Positions 54,901 to 63,353 of a DNA stretch of 64,000 bases are shown here, one piece after another; the first letter of the stretch is position 1; the number at the start of each line of letters is the position of its first letter. The stretch spans positions 1,178,001-1,242,000 of the forward strand of contig NC_083527.1 in NCBI RefSeq assembly GCF_032362555.1, written 5' to 3'. This DNA is from Amyelois transitella. Taxonomy: Eukaryota; Arthropoda; Insecta; Lepidoptera; Pyralidae. Below the pieces are notes generated by a model that was not told the origin of the DNA, did no database searches, and saw only the letters and a program-made list of their open reading frames with translations. The translations under genes were made by a program, and so were the position numbers.

Positions 54901-57900
54901 CCGTAAGAGCATCAGTCAGTATTCAAACTTATGTTTAACTTTGAAAATAGTCATTGGTACTCGTACATGACCGAGATGGGATTTGAACCTGTGCCCTTCT
55001 GTGCATCACGCATTTAACCTTACCGATTCTACCAGAAACGCTCGTAAGTATTAATTGTTCATTGCTATATTACTTTGTCTATTTATTTCAGGAAGCCCGA
55101 AAAGCTCTAGCCTTTTACCGTCAAGTAGATATTACGTCCAAAGAAATAGAACTAGAAATAAACCAAATAAAACTACAATTGGATCCGAGACTGCAGAAAA
55201 TGCTGGAGGAGGACGATGTCTCATTAGAAGGTAATAACATTTTCCAATAACTTCCAGAAACCACAAGGGCAGCATGAATCTAATCTGGTCAGGATTAGAC
55301 TGACAATATGGAAAATGAAATGAAGGAGATATTATAGAAATTAATTAATTCCAAATGCATTAATATCGGTGACAGCTTTATCATAAGTTCTGTAATATTT
55401 TTCATATTACAGAACTTATGATAAAGTTCTTAATTTCAATTCTTTTGATTCAGCTTTCTAAGATAATTTATTCTCTATGTAAGCCAATTAAAATTATGAT
55501 AATCGTAGGTGACAAGTAATTATTTAGACAAAGAACAAACCCAATTAAAAATAAAGATCTATTTAAAGAAAACGTTACGGAAAAATAAATAGATCTAAAA
55601 GAAACAATTCAAAATCTTAGACACTAAGTAAATAAAGATTAATGTTTCAGATATGAAGGCGATGGAGCTGTTACTCAAAAATAAACCTGAAGTCGAAGAG
55701 AGAAAGGATGAATCAGAATGGAAATTTTTGCGTAAGTAATATCAGTGTTATTAAATTTGATTATAGAGTAAATGTCACACTTTATGTCAATGTTGCCAAA
55801 ATGATTATTTTAAGAATCTGTCGTGATGCTACTTCAGAGCCCGGGACTCCACTACTTAACCTAGAAGATTTGAAGAGGTCATAAATGTACGTAATAAAAG
55901 TAACCTACATGAAATGTTATTTGAATACCTTTTTAACAACTAATTGAACATACTAATACATACTTTCTCTGATTGGCATAGGTCTTAAAGTATAGTATCG
56001 TTGAGTTAGTAGCTTGTAACACAAGTTTCGAACTTACTAACTAGGCTAACTCAATCTGTGTAATTTGTCCTGTATATAATTATTTATATTTAAAAACCTT
56101 TTTTTTTAGTTTCCATTCCACATAACTGTCTGTCTGAAAAGCTTTAAAAATTTGATGAAAATTGATTAGGTCATTTATGTTCCTATCAAATCTTAACTTT
56201 TATATGTACGTAAAAAATTTTCAATCAGTTCATACCTAAGTAGCAAAGTTGTTTGATGTAATTCATTTCAAATATGAAAACGTCATAATGTAAAGATAAT
56301 AATATCACCTGACAGTGTTTTATTTTGTGTAAATAACAGTATATGTGTAAATCAGATACTCATTAAGGTTTTAACGCAGTCATTATCATATTATTTACAT
56401 TCCTTTGCGCACTGAGATCAACTTTATCTTAATTCTGGTTGTAATCATTTAGTGTCATTGTCCTATGTTCTGAACAATGATTTTATTAATTTTGTATAAA
56501 ATTTTCTTAATTTTAATTATAAACCAGTATTAAAAGATGCGTTATTAGCTAATTGAGTGAATAATGAAGATGCAAAAGTTAAGAACGTGGAACGAATGGA
56601 AATTAATGGATGTAGTTAGACAGCTAGAACTTTGCATGCAGATTCCTCATACATCGCAGGAGATGATTTCCTTAAATTTCTACGGGAATGGGATTGTTTC
56701 ATCATCGTATATGGCCAAAAAAGTTTGTAATAGTTTGTTAAGAATTCTTCTAATGGTTGTTTTCGTAGATGACTCAGACTCTTCTTAAAAAAGAAAAATA
56801 ATCTTTGCATTACAGATAAGCCATCTAGTTAAACATGTTCTTAGAAAGAGAGCCAATGAATACAGACTCTTTTTCACTTGTTTGATGTAATTATATGACG
56901 AAATAATGTCCAATTTTTTCTTATAATTCACAGTAAAATCAAAATCCTCAAAGCGCGCCCTAGCCACCTGCCTCATCATCATGTGTATAACCATCATGAT
57001 GGGCTCCATAGTGATGCAAGTCTACGCGGAGCCGCTCTTCAAGGAAGCCGTTCCGACCATCAACGCTAACAAGCTGTCCATATTCCTCGCCTTAGACTTC
57101 ATCATCGCTAGTGCGCTGTGTTCGGTCTGCGTGGACAAATTCGGGAGAAAGGTAACTGCTGAAAAGTTTACTTTTAGACCTCTTGCATCGTTCTAATCTC
57201 CTGGTATTTTGTTGCAAGCGCTTTGTGCTCGGTCTGCATTAACGAATTTGGGAGAAAGGAAAGTTATTTTAGTTGGAGACGTTTTGTGTCCTTCTGATTT
57301 CCTGGTGTTTCGTCGGTAAATGGGATCACGATCCGCTTAAGACCAGGGCGTGAATGTTGATGAAATGAAGAAAGCTCACTGATATTATATACTAATAATT
57401 ATACATACATACATATAATCACGTCTATATCCCTTGCGGGGTAGAAAAAGCCAACAGTCTTGTAAAGACTGATAGGCCACGTTCAGCTATTTGGCTTTAA
57501 GATAGAATTGAGATTCAAATAGTGACAGGTTGCTAGCCCATCGCCTAAAAAGGAATTCCAAGTATGTAAGCCTATCCCTTAGTCGCCTTTTACGACATCC
57601 ATGGGAAAGAGATGGAGTGGTCCCATTCTTTATTGTATTGGCGCCAGGAATCACACGGCACATAGGTAAGTGCTAATTATAAGTGTGTTTATTTTGAGAT
57701 TGTGAAAAAGAAATCTTTTTTACTGACGTTATCAGTATTAATTAGTTTCTTGTCCGCAGCCGCTCATGACGATAACCGCAGCCGGTGCAGGCGTCTGCAC
57801 CTTCCTCCTTGGGACCCAAATCAAGTACCGATGGGCCCCCGACTGGTCGACAGCCTTCATCGTCTACCTGTACTCCTTCATTTACAATTTAGGAGCGGCT

Positions 57901-58627
57901 GTGGTGCCGTTCATTTTGCCCGCTGAAATGTTTCTGCCAGAAGTGAGAGCTCCATTCCAAAATCCTCGATTTTAGAATTAACTACCAGAATACTTGACGG
58001 CCTCTGTGGCGCAGCGGTAGTGCGCTTGACTGTGACACTGGAGTTCCCGGGTTCCGGGAAAAAAGAACTTTTTCTGATTGGCCTGGGTCTTGGATGCTTA
58101 TCTATATAAGTATTTATTATAAAATATAGTATCGTTAAGTTAGTATCTCGTAACACAAGTCTCGAACTTACTTCGAGGCTAACTCAATCTGTGTAATTTG
58201 TCCCGTATATATTTATTTATTTAATCATTCACATTTCTCTCTTTACCTGTGTCAAGTATTATTGGACTTATTTTAGACTTACTTTAGACTTACTTTAGAC
58301 TATTGTCAAAAAACATCTTACCTTTTTAGCTATAGCATCTAAATTTTTTAATTAAATTTTAACTACCACATCTTTGCGTTCCAGGTCCGCGGTCTCTGCA
58401 ACAGCATCATCATGGCGTGCATGTGGATCACCAACTTCGTGTCCCTCATCATCTTCAACCCACTAGTAGACTGCCTGGGCCTAGGCATAGTCTTCTGCTG
58501 CTTCGCCATTACCTGCTTCCTAGGCGCTCTCTACAGTCACTTCTATCTCCCAGAGACGAAAGGCCTACCCGCCGACGCCATTCAGCTTCTATTTTTGAAA
58601 AAGAAAAAAGTTGTTGTCGCTGCTTAA
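51915..58627 (+). CDS. Transporter 3: complete Tret1-like MFS sugar transporter, eight exons
   Basis: Exons: 51915-51960, 53004-53233, 53863-54183, 55092-55230, 55651-55731, 56934-57151, 57760-57942, 58385-58627. Borders are GT-AG (first donor GTTTGT) and the total is 486 codons plus TAA. Exon 1 is only 46 nt; I chose it because it encodes SFLVQAAACL, the N-terminal pattern of the paralogs, and ends in the required phase. Landmarks: GYIYAWPSF, GRK at 79-81, GAGAAGQAVSSVFIAEIAED, KESPVYL from residue 186, a charged central loop (200-272), QVYAEPLFKEAVP, GRK at 343-345 and PETKG at 462-466. These place it in the MFS sugar-porter family. It shares KESP with transporter 1 against PESP in transporter 2, and lacks the extra intron of transporter 2. 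It lies on the opposite strand, with the ZP gene between it and the other two. The C-terminal tail KKKKVVVAA is longer than in transporter 2. Role as trehalose carrier is inferred. Confidence 0.93.
51975..52145 (+). repeat. HEL-type remnant in intron 1 of transporter 3
   Basis: GGCTTGACCGATTCTCATGA and GTCGGAACAGCTAATAT, 15 bases past the exon 1 donor. Confidence 0.55.
52250..52395 (+). repeat. Unclassified repeat, copy 2 (starts GCTCCAATCCGTGAAATC)
   Basis: Partner of 33855-33985, same orientation; precedes the short open frame at 52378. Confidence 0.65.
52378..52541 (+). other. Short open frame of unknown nature
   Basis: An ATG begins a 55-codon frame (MSPQTNKHNYIV...) that ends at a GTAACT donor-like site. 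It lies in intron 1 of transporter 3 but its phase does not fit exon 2 of that gene. The 130 bases before it resemble 33855-33985, where the same ATGTCGCCACA start occurs but a stop follows at once. It could be a first exon of a mobile element gene or chance; product not recognised. Confidence 0.2.
52552..52640 (-). mobile_element. SINE-A 3' fragment
   Basis: ACATACATAAAAACCATTGC to AGGCCACGTTCAGATG. Confidence 0.8.
52691..52938 (-). mobile_element. SINE-A before exon 2 of transporter 3
   Basis: (CATA)n to TTCTTGTATTGG; 5' hairpin replaced by the next piece. Confidence 0.92.
52939..52993 (+). mobile_element. SINE-A 3' end next to a splice acceptor
   Basis: GGCTCTGTCTACCCCGCAAG to GTATGTATGTA, ending 10 bases before exon 2 (53004) of transporter 3. 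Confidence 0.92.
53597..53655 (-). mobile_element. SINE-C fragment
   Basis: CTTCTTCCTCCTGGCTCTGA and CATGGATCCTGGATTGG in reverse. Confidence 0.7.
53660..53790 (+). mobile_element. LINE-R 3' fragment, internally deleted
   Basis: AAGAGTACCCGAAACC, ATTAATGTGGATGAAGCG, TACCCCTCCGGGAAAAAGG and GTGATTTTATGTATA; in intron 2 of transporter 3. Confidence 0.85.
54238..54412 (+). mobile_element. LINE-R 3' fragment with tail
   Basis: ATCAAATTTAGGACGTCCTG to GGCGTGATTTTATGTATG; in intron 3 of transporter 3. Confidence 0.87.
54704..55045 (-). mobile_element. SINE-C, long reversed copy
   Basis: CTTCTTCCTCCTTGCTCCAG to GAACCTGTGCCCTTCTGTGC and TACCGATTCTACCAGAAACG; in intron 3 of transporter 3, 47 bases before exon 4. 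Confidence 0.82.
55376..55426. repeat. Perfect 23-bp inverted repeat (hairpin) in intron 4 of transporter 3
   Basis: Arms 55376-55398 and 55404-55426 are exact complements around the five-base loop TTTTC. The left arm begins CTTTATCATAAGTTCTG. No dispersed family in the window contains it. Confidence 0.97.
55968..56085 (+). mobile_element. SINE-B 3' fragment
   Basis: TTTCTCTGATTGGCATAGGTC to ATCTGTGTAATTTGTCC. Confidence 0.82.
57402..57661 (-). mobile_element. SINE-A in intron 6 of transporter 3
   Basis: CATACATACATATAATCACG to GGAATCACACGGCAC. Confidence 0.93.
57993..58225 (+). mobile_element. SINE-B in intron 7 of transporter 3
   Basis: GGCCTCTGTGGCGCAGCGG head, damaged B box (GGGTTCCGGG), body and ATTT-rich tail. 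Confidence 0.9.
58264..58300 (+). repeat. Three-unit minisatellite in intron 7 of transporter 3
   Basis: Unit GACTTACTTTA repeated about three times in a row. Confidence 0.8.
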
Positions 58628-58779
58628 GTTATTTTTTTTTTCTTGCCAGTATTTGGCCGAGTTTGCATTTGTTGTTTGGATATACGAATCTCTTTATTTG
58701 TTTTATGAGATTTTATGCTTTTCCAATATTTGACTGAAGGTTATTTTTATAATTTGGAATGGAATCTATTTATCTGTTT

Positions 58780-58785
58780 AATAAA
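58780..58785 (+). terminator. Polyadenylation signal of transporter 3
   Basis: AATAAA 153 bases after the stop codon, followed by A/T-rich sequence; the first such hexamer downstream of the gene. Confidence 0.55.
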
Positions 58786-58789
58786 ATAA

Positions 58790-59460
58790 TTATCAAATTA
58801 CCATTATCTGCTGCGATATCGCATTTAAGCAATAACTGTGAGAAAAAGTTAACATCAATCGATTCTTAGGAAAGAGATAAATAGTTAGATAATTATATAA
58901 CAATTAATTGCACATAAAATTATAATAATAAATCCTAAACTAATGCTAAGGTAATATACAAAATAACTGTAGTTTCTATCCAACTTCCGAAGATTGGATT
59001 TTAAAAATGCGAAAAATAATGACAAAGAACCTTTAACTTTGACATTTCATGTGTATACATACAGTTTTATGCAATCCTAAAACTGTTAACCACACGGTAA
59101 TTCGGCTAATAGATTCGTCAAACAATTGTATTTTTATTCTTGTAACGGTATTAAAAAAAAATCGGCCTGAGGTCTGCGGTTTGTGGTACAGATAGCACAA
59201 AAAAGCTGTTTGATGAAAATTATAAATTAGTTGTGTTAATTTTGTGATAAAATAAAACACCTAAATAGGGTTTTTTTCTATTATTGGTATGTATTGCGTA
59301 TGTGTAAATATAACTCCTTCCTGATTTAGTTATATTAAATAGGTAGGTACCTAAAAGTTTTCTTAACCAGTTAAAAATCATTATTTTTAATACTCAAAAT
59401 ATTTATTTATCACTCCCCTCTCTTCTAATAACATTCTTGACTAAAAATTATGATAAAATT
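58790..59460. other. Intergenic DNA downstream of transporter 3
   Basis: AT-rich; no exon or recognisable element. Confidence 0.5.
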
Positions 59461-59467
59461 CCTAAGA

Positions 59468-59560
59468 CATTTTCTTCCTCCTAGCTTTAGTCCCGGTTGC
59501 ATCCTCACCTCTCTGGAGAGAAGCCCGGGGTATGCCTTTGATCATGGATCAGGATCCATC
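59468..59560 (-). mobile_element. SINE-C 3' fragment
   Basis: TTTTCTTCCTCCTAGCTTTAG to GGGGTATGCCTTTGATCATG, reversed. Confidence 0.78.
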
Positions 59561-59567
59561 ACCATTT

Positions 59568-59603
59568 TATTAAGTATCCAATCCAGGGATTGGATACTTA
59601 ATA
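59568..59603. repeat. Perfect 17-bp inverted repeat with 2-base spacer
   Basis: Arms 59568-59584 and 59587-59603 (right arm begins GGATTGGATACTTAAT) are exact complements around AG. It lies between a SINE-C remnant and a (CATA)n microsatellite. Confidence 0.95.
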
Positions 59604-59690
59604 TGGTAACATACATACATACATATATGTGGGAATGAAAGTAAAACAGTGCGGAATTATATCGTAAATCTTCTTATTTTATTGGACTTC

Positions 59691-60308
59691 TTAAAAACAC
59701 ATCTTATAACGTCTTACATCGTACCACAGACTCCCTATTCTATATCTTAATGTTACCAACGTAAAAATAAGGTTAGCTAACAAAAAGGATTTAATAAAAA
59801 CAAAACTTCTCCCACACGGCCGTCCTGCACATTCATCTGACCCAGATGAACAAGTGTCATCGTTGATCCATGGCTTCAAATCAGCAAAGCTTGTTGTATA
59901 GGTAATAAAAAGACTTTCCTTTTTAGCAAACAATCACCATCCATATGAGCGATAAGCTTCTTTCTATTTCTGTAATAATTTCTTATATTTTCTTTTTGAA
60001 TTTTCTGTATTGGTTTTTCAGCATGCAGTCTTAACTCATTTCTTTTCTTATTATAAATCTTTAATTCTTCTTCATCTATAAATTTCATAAATTCTTTGTT
60101 TCCAACCTTCATCTTTGACCCAGAATTATTAATAACTTTTTTCATCTTTTCTTTCAGGTTTTCTATAAAATACTCTCTATTAACAGGTTCTTCAATCTTC
60201 GTGATTCCAAAATGTCCATATTGGTATTTCTTTCTTATTATTTCAATTGGCATTTTCTTAAGAAAAAACGCAGCATCTTTTTCTTGACAAAGAATTCCTC
60301 TTTTCAAC
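59691..60308 (-). pseudogene. Degraded Ty3/gypsy-type pol remnant with deleted integrase core
   Basis: On the minus strand a 144-codon frame reads ILCQEKDAAFFL, then YQYGHFGITKIEE, which has the spacing of the integrase zinc-binding region, then after about 15 residues jumps to a basic helix (EKPIQKIQKENIRNYYRNRK) of the kind that follows the integrase catalytic core in gypsy-type elements. The catalytic core is therefore missing. Another frame continues with ADLKPWINDDTCSSGSDE, like the acidic C-terminus of such polyproteins. Its right part is interrupted by the LINE. Identification is from pattern memory, hence moderate confidence. Confidence 0.5.
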
Positions 60309-60336
60309 ATTTATTTATTTATTTATTTATTTATTT
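60309..60336 (-). repeat. (AAAT)7 tail of the LINE
   Basis: Seven AAAT units on the sense strand mark the 3' terminus of the element. Confidence 0.9.
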
Positions 60337-60392
60337 CAGAAGCTTAATTCTATCTTTACAGTTTGCACCAATGCGATAGAGAAGCAATACAT

Positions 60393-63353
60393 TTAATTGT
60401 TATTATTACTGTAGCATACAGTATATAACGCTGTTGTTATGAATTCGCTCAGAGAACATGCAAACAGGTCAATATTTTCGGAAATCCGATTGACATTACG
60501 AATCGCGCGCGCGAGCGGGGCCCCGCGCAGCAACCCGGTGCGAGCCCGGGGCACCTCCAGCAGAGGCGGCCGGCGGCGGCGCCCTACGTACCCTTCGGGA
60601 ACACACAGCCTCAGCAGAGATAGTAATTCGGGGTTGTGAGATCTGCCACGAAGTAGCTTAAATATATATGAGGCAAGCGAAACGTCTCTCCGCGCACGCA
60701 GTTCAGTATATCCCACCATACCAAGAACAAATAAGGTGGGATACATTAAAGGATAGTATGGATAGACACCATACAACCTCATATATAAATACCTTATGAA
60801 TTTATTCTGTATGCGCTCCAGCATGAGACTATATTTAGCTTCATGTGGAGCCCAAATCACTGCGTTACTCTCTAGATGGCTTCTGACTAAAGCATTGTAT
60901 AAGGACTCAATGGCTTTTGTGTTAGTGAACCCATGTACTCTACGTAATATGAATCCTAAATTTCTAAATGCTTTTTTTATTAAATTTTGAATATGTGTTT
61001 TGAACGATAAATCAGCTGCAAAAGTAACTCCTAGATCTTTTACCTCTGATACTCTTTTCATAGTCACATTTTCTACCTTGTACTCGTACTCAATGGGTTT
61101 ACGTTTTTTGGTAAAACTGACTGTAACACATTTCGATTTATTGAATTCAAGTCTGTTTCCGTAAGCCCATAACACAATCCTGTCAATGTCTTCCTGCAAG
61201 CGCTCACAGTCTCTTACCTCATTGACTCTAAGGGACAGCTTTAGGTCATCGGCAAACAATAAACAGTCGGAGTGCTGGATAACAGAGGGCAAGTCATTGA
61301 TCAATATGAGAAACTGAAGGGGACCGAGATTACTTCCTTGACTCACTCCTGATCTAACTACATACGGCTTAGACTGACATCCAGCGTACTCCACATACTG
61401 CTGCCTGTTTCGCATATAATCAGCCAAGAACCTGAGCAGGTGGGGGGTACATCCGACTCCAGCCAACTTTCTTAGAAGTACATCGTTGTCCACTAAATCG
61501 AAAGCTTTTCTGTAGTCAAAGTAAGCTACGTCCACCTGCCCGCCCTCATCTACTACCGGCATGACTCGCACTACATGGTTAAGTAGGTTGCTCGTGGTGC
61601 TGCGACCAGGCCTAAATCCATGTTGCTGGTCGCAAAGTTGAGAACTTACTTGCTCCAACATACTTCTTTGTATTGCCGAATCGAATACTTTTGCCGGAGC
61701 AGACAAAACTGCCACTGGTCTAAACTGTTCCACGGTATGACCACCTCCACTTTTTGGGACGGGAACAACTCTAGTCAGTTTCCATACATCTGGAAAGGCT
61801 GCTTGTTCTAAACAGGTATTATATATATACAATAATGGCTGGGCAAGTACAAATCTACAGTCTTTGAGTAAGAATGCAGGAATCCCGTCCGGCCCGGCCG
61901 ATCGCTTTGGCTTAAGTCTTGTGAGCGCCTGCTCCACCTCTGACAATTGCAGCTTTCCCAGATGCATTCGCGCCGATCCATTTACTCCACCCGCCTCCGC
62001 CATGGCAACGTCGATGTTAAGCTCCGGTTGCTCTGTGCTATACACGGAATGAAAGTAGTTAGCAAATTCTAAACAACTTTGTTCTTCTGTTAATTCTAAA
62101 CCATCTTTAATAATTTTTTTCGGCGACCTTTGACCCTTCTTGGAATTTATATAATTCCAAAAAGATTTAGGGTCCTCTACCAAGCTACTTTGAACCTGAT
62201 TACGGTGTCGCTCTTCCGCCACTTTAATCATCCATTTCAACCGAGACCTGCACTGAGCAAATTTATCGTAATGTTCTCGCAATTTACTCTGCTTATACTT
62301 TTTATGAAGCAAACCCTTATATTTAATATCGCGAATTATTTCGGCAGTATACCACTCGGGATAATTGTACCTCGAGGTTACACGCACTCGCTTTTTATTA
62401 GGAACGCATTCATTAAATATGCAAGTTAAATTATTATAAAAAAAATCTAATATAGTTTCGATCTCATTTAAATAATAAATCGGACTCCAGTCTATGGCAG
62501 CTATTCGTGAATATAATAATGGGAAATTGGCTTTGGCAAAATTCCACTGTACCCGAGACTGCGAGTTTTGCAGCTCAACCGACTTCCTTTGTGCTAGTGG
62601 TTCTGTAGCTACTTTCGTCCGCCCCCCTGTCACCATTAAAGACACGTCAAGCGGAGGATGCTGCACGTCTATCGGTACTACCGAGTCACTCGCGAGGCAC
62701 ACGCTAACCCCCTTTAAACTCGTCAAAACTAAATCCAATTGCCTACCGTTAATGTTAGGTATCTCATTTCTTTGAACGAATTCACAATATGCCCTAAAGT
62801 ACTCATAATAATTAATAATATTGTCATTACATGAATATAAATTAAAATCTCCAATTAGAATAACATTATTAAAACTAATACAAATTTGCTCGAGAATCTG
62901 AAAAAGTAACATGTACTCGCTTTCGTTGCCGTCCGGCGGAATGTAAACAACACAACATAAGCATAAACATCTATCGCGCAAATATACCTGCGCGCAAATA
63001 ATCTCAAACGTATGGTCATTGATGTTGACGTCACCCGGTATCGGAACGGCCCGCAGTTCGAGACGCGGTGTGGCCACGAGAAGCGCGCCGCCTTGCTTCC
63101 TGCCATCCGTCCTGTCACAACGTAGCAACTTGTATTCGGGGGGAACTAATTCCGCATCGTGGATAGAACTATTACATCCAGTTTCGGTTATGGCAAATAT
63201 GTCTGCGCTCGTGGATTCTATACCTGCATAGAATTTTTCTAACTTAGTTCTTAGACCCCTTACATTCTGGTAATAAATATTAATTGTACTACAACGATTC
63301 GCGTGATTTGTTGAATGGCCTTCGAAAAAATATCCACTCGCTGTACTCCACAT
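60393..63353 (-). CDS. Non-LTR retrotransposon ORF2: endonuclease and reverse transcriptase (Jockey/CR1-like)
   Basis: A 986-codon uninterrupted frame. The N-terminal third is an apurinic-type endonuclease: INIYYQNVRGL, the catalytic ITETG, ILIGDFN and a terminal VQHPPL histidine block. The reverse transcriptase core follows, with SAGPDGIPAFLL (about residue 485), QHGFRPGRST, AYFDYRKAFDLVD, RSGVSQGSNLGPL and the catalytic FADD at 700-703. There is no RNase H domain; a C-terminal region of about 150 residues ends the protein. It overlaps the upstream ORF1 by 65 nt in another frame. The enzyme nicks the target and copies the element RNA in place. The architecture fits the Jockey/CR1 superfamily; exact clade not decided. 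No stop or frameshift is seen, so the copy is young and may be active. Confidence 0.93.
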   Translation of the reverse strand: MWSTASGYFFEGHSTNHANRCSTINIYYQNVRGLRTKLEKFYAGIESTSADIFAITETGCNSSIHDAELVPPEYKLLRCDRTDGRKQGGALLVATPRLELRAVPIPGDVNINDHTFEIICAQVYLRDRCLCLCCVVYIPPDGNESEYMLLFQILEQICISFNNVILIGDFNLYSCNDNIINYYEYFRAYCEFVQRNEIPNINGRQLDLVLTSLKGVSVCLASDSVVPIDVQHPPLDVSLMVTGGRTKVATEPLAQRKSVELQNSQSRVQWNFAKANFPLLYSRIAAIDWSPIYYLNEIETILDFFYNNLTCIFNECVPNKKRVRVTSRYNYPEWYTAEIIRDIKYKGLLHKKYKQSKLREHYDKFAQCRSRLKWMIKVAEERHRNQVQSSLVEDPKSFWNYINSKKGQRSPKKIIKDGLELTEEQSCLEFANYFHSVYSTEQPELNIDVAMAEAGGVNGSARMHLGKLQLSEVEQALTRLKPKRSAGPDGIPAFLLKDCRFVLAQPLLYIYNTCLEQAAFPDVWKLTRVVPVPKSGGGHTVEQFRPVAVLSAPAKVFDSAIQRSMLEQVSSQLCDQQHGFRPGRSTTSNLLNHVVRVMPVVDEGGQVDVAYFDYRKAFDLVDNDVLLRKLAGVGCTPHLLRFLADYMRNRQQYVEYAGCQSKPYVVRSGVSQGSNLGPLQFLILINDLPSVIQHSDCLLFADDLKLSLRVNEVRDCERLQEDIDRIVLWAYGNRLEFNKSKCVTVSFTKKRKPIEYEYKVENVTMKRVSEVKDLGVTFAADLSFKTHIQNLIKKAFRNLGFILRRVHGFTNTKAIESLYNALVRSHLESNAVIWAPHEAKYSLMLERIQNKFIRYLYMRLYGVYPYYPLMYPTLFVLGMVGYTELRARRDVSLASYIFKLLRGRSHNPELLSLLRLCVPEGYVGRRRRPPLLEVPRARTGLLRGAPLARAIRNVNRISENIDLFACSLSEFITTALYTVCYSNNNN

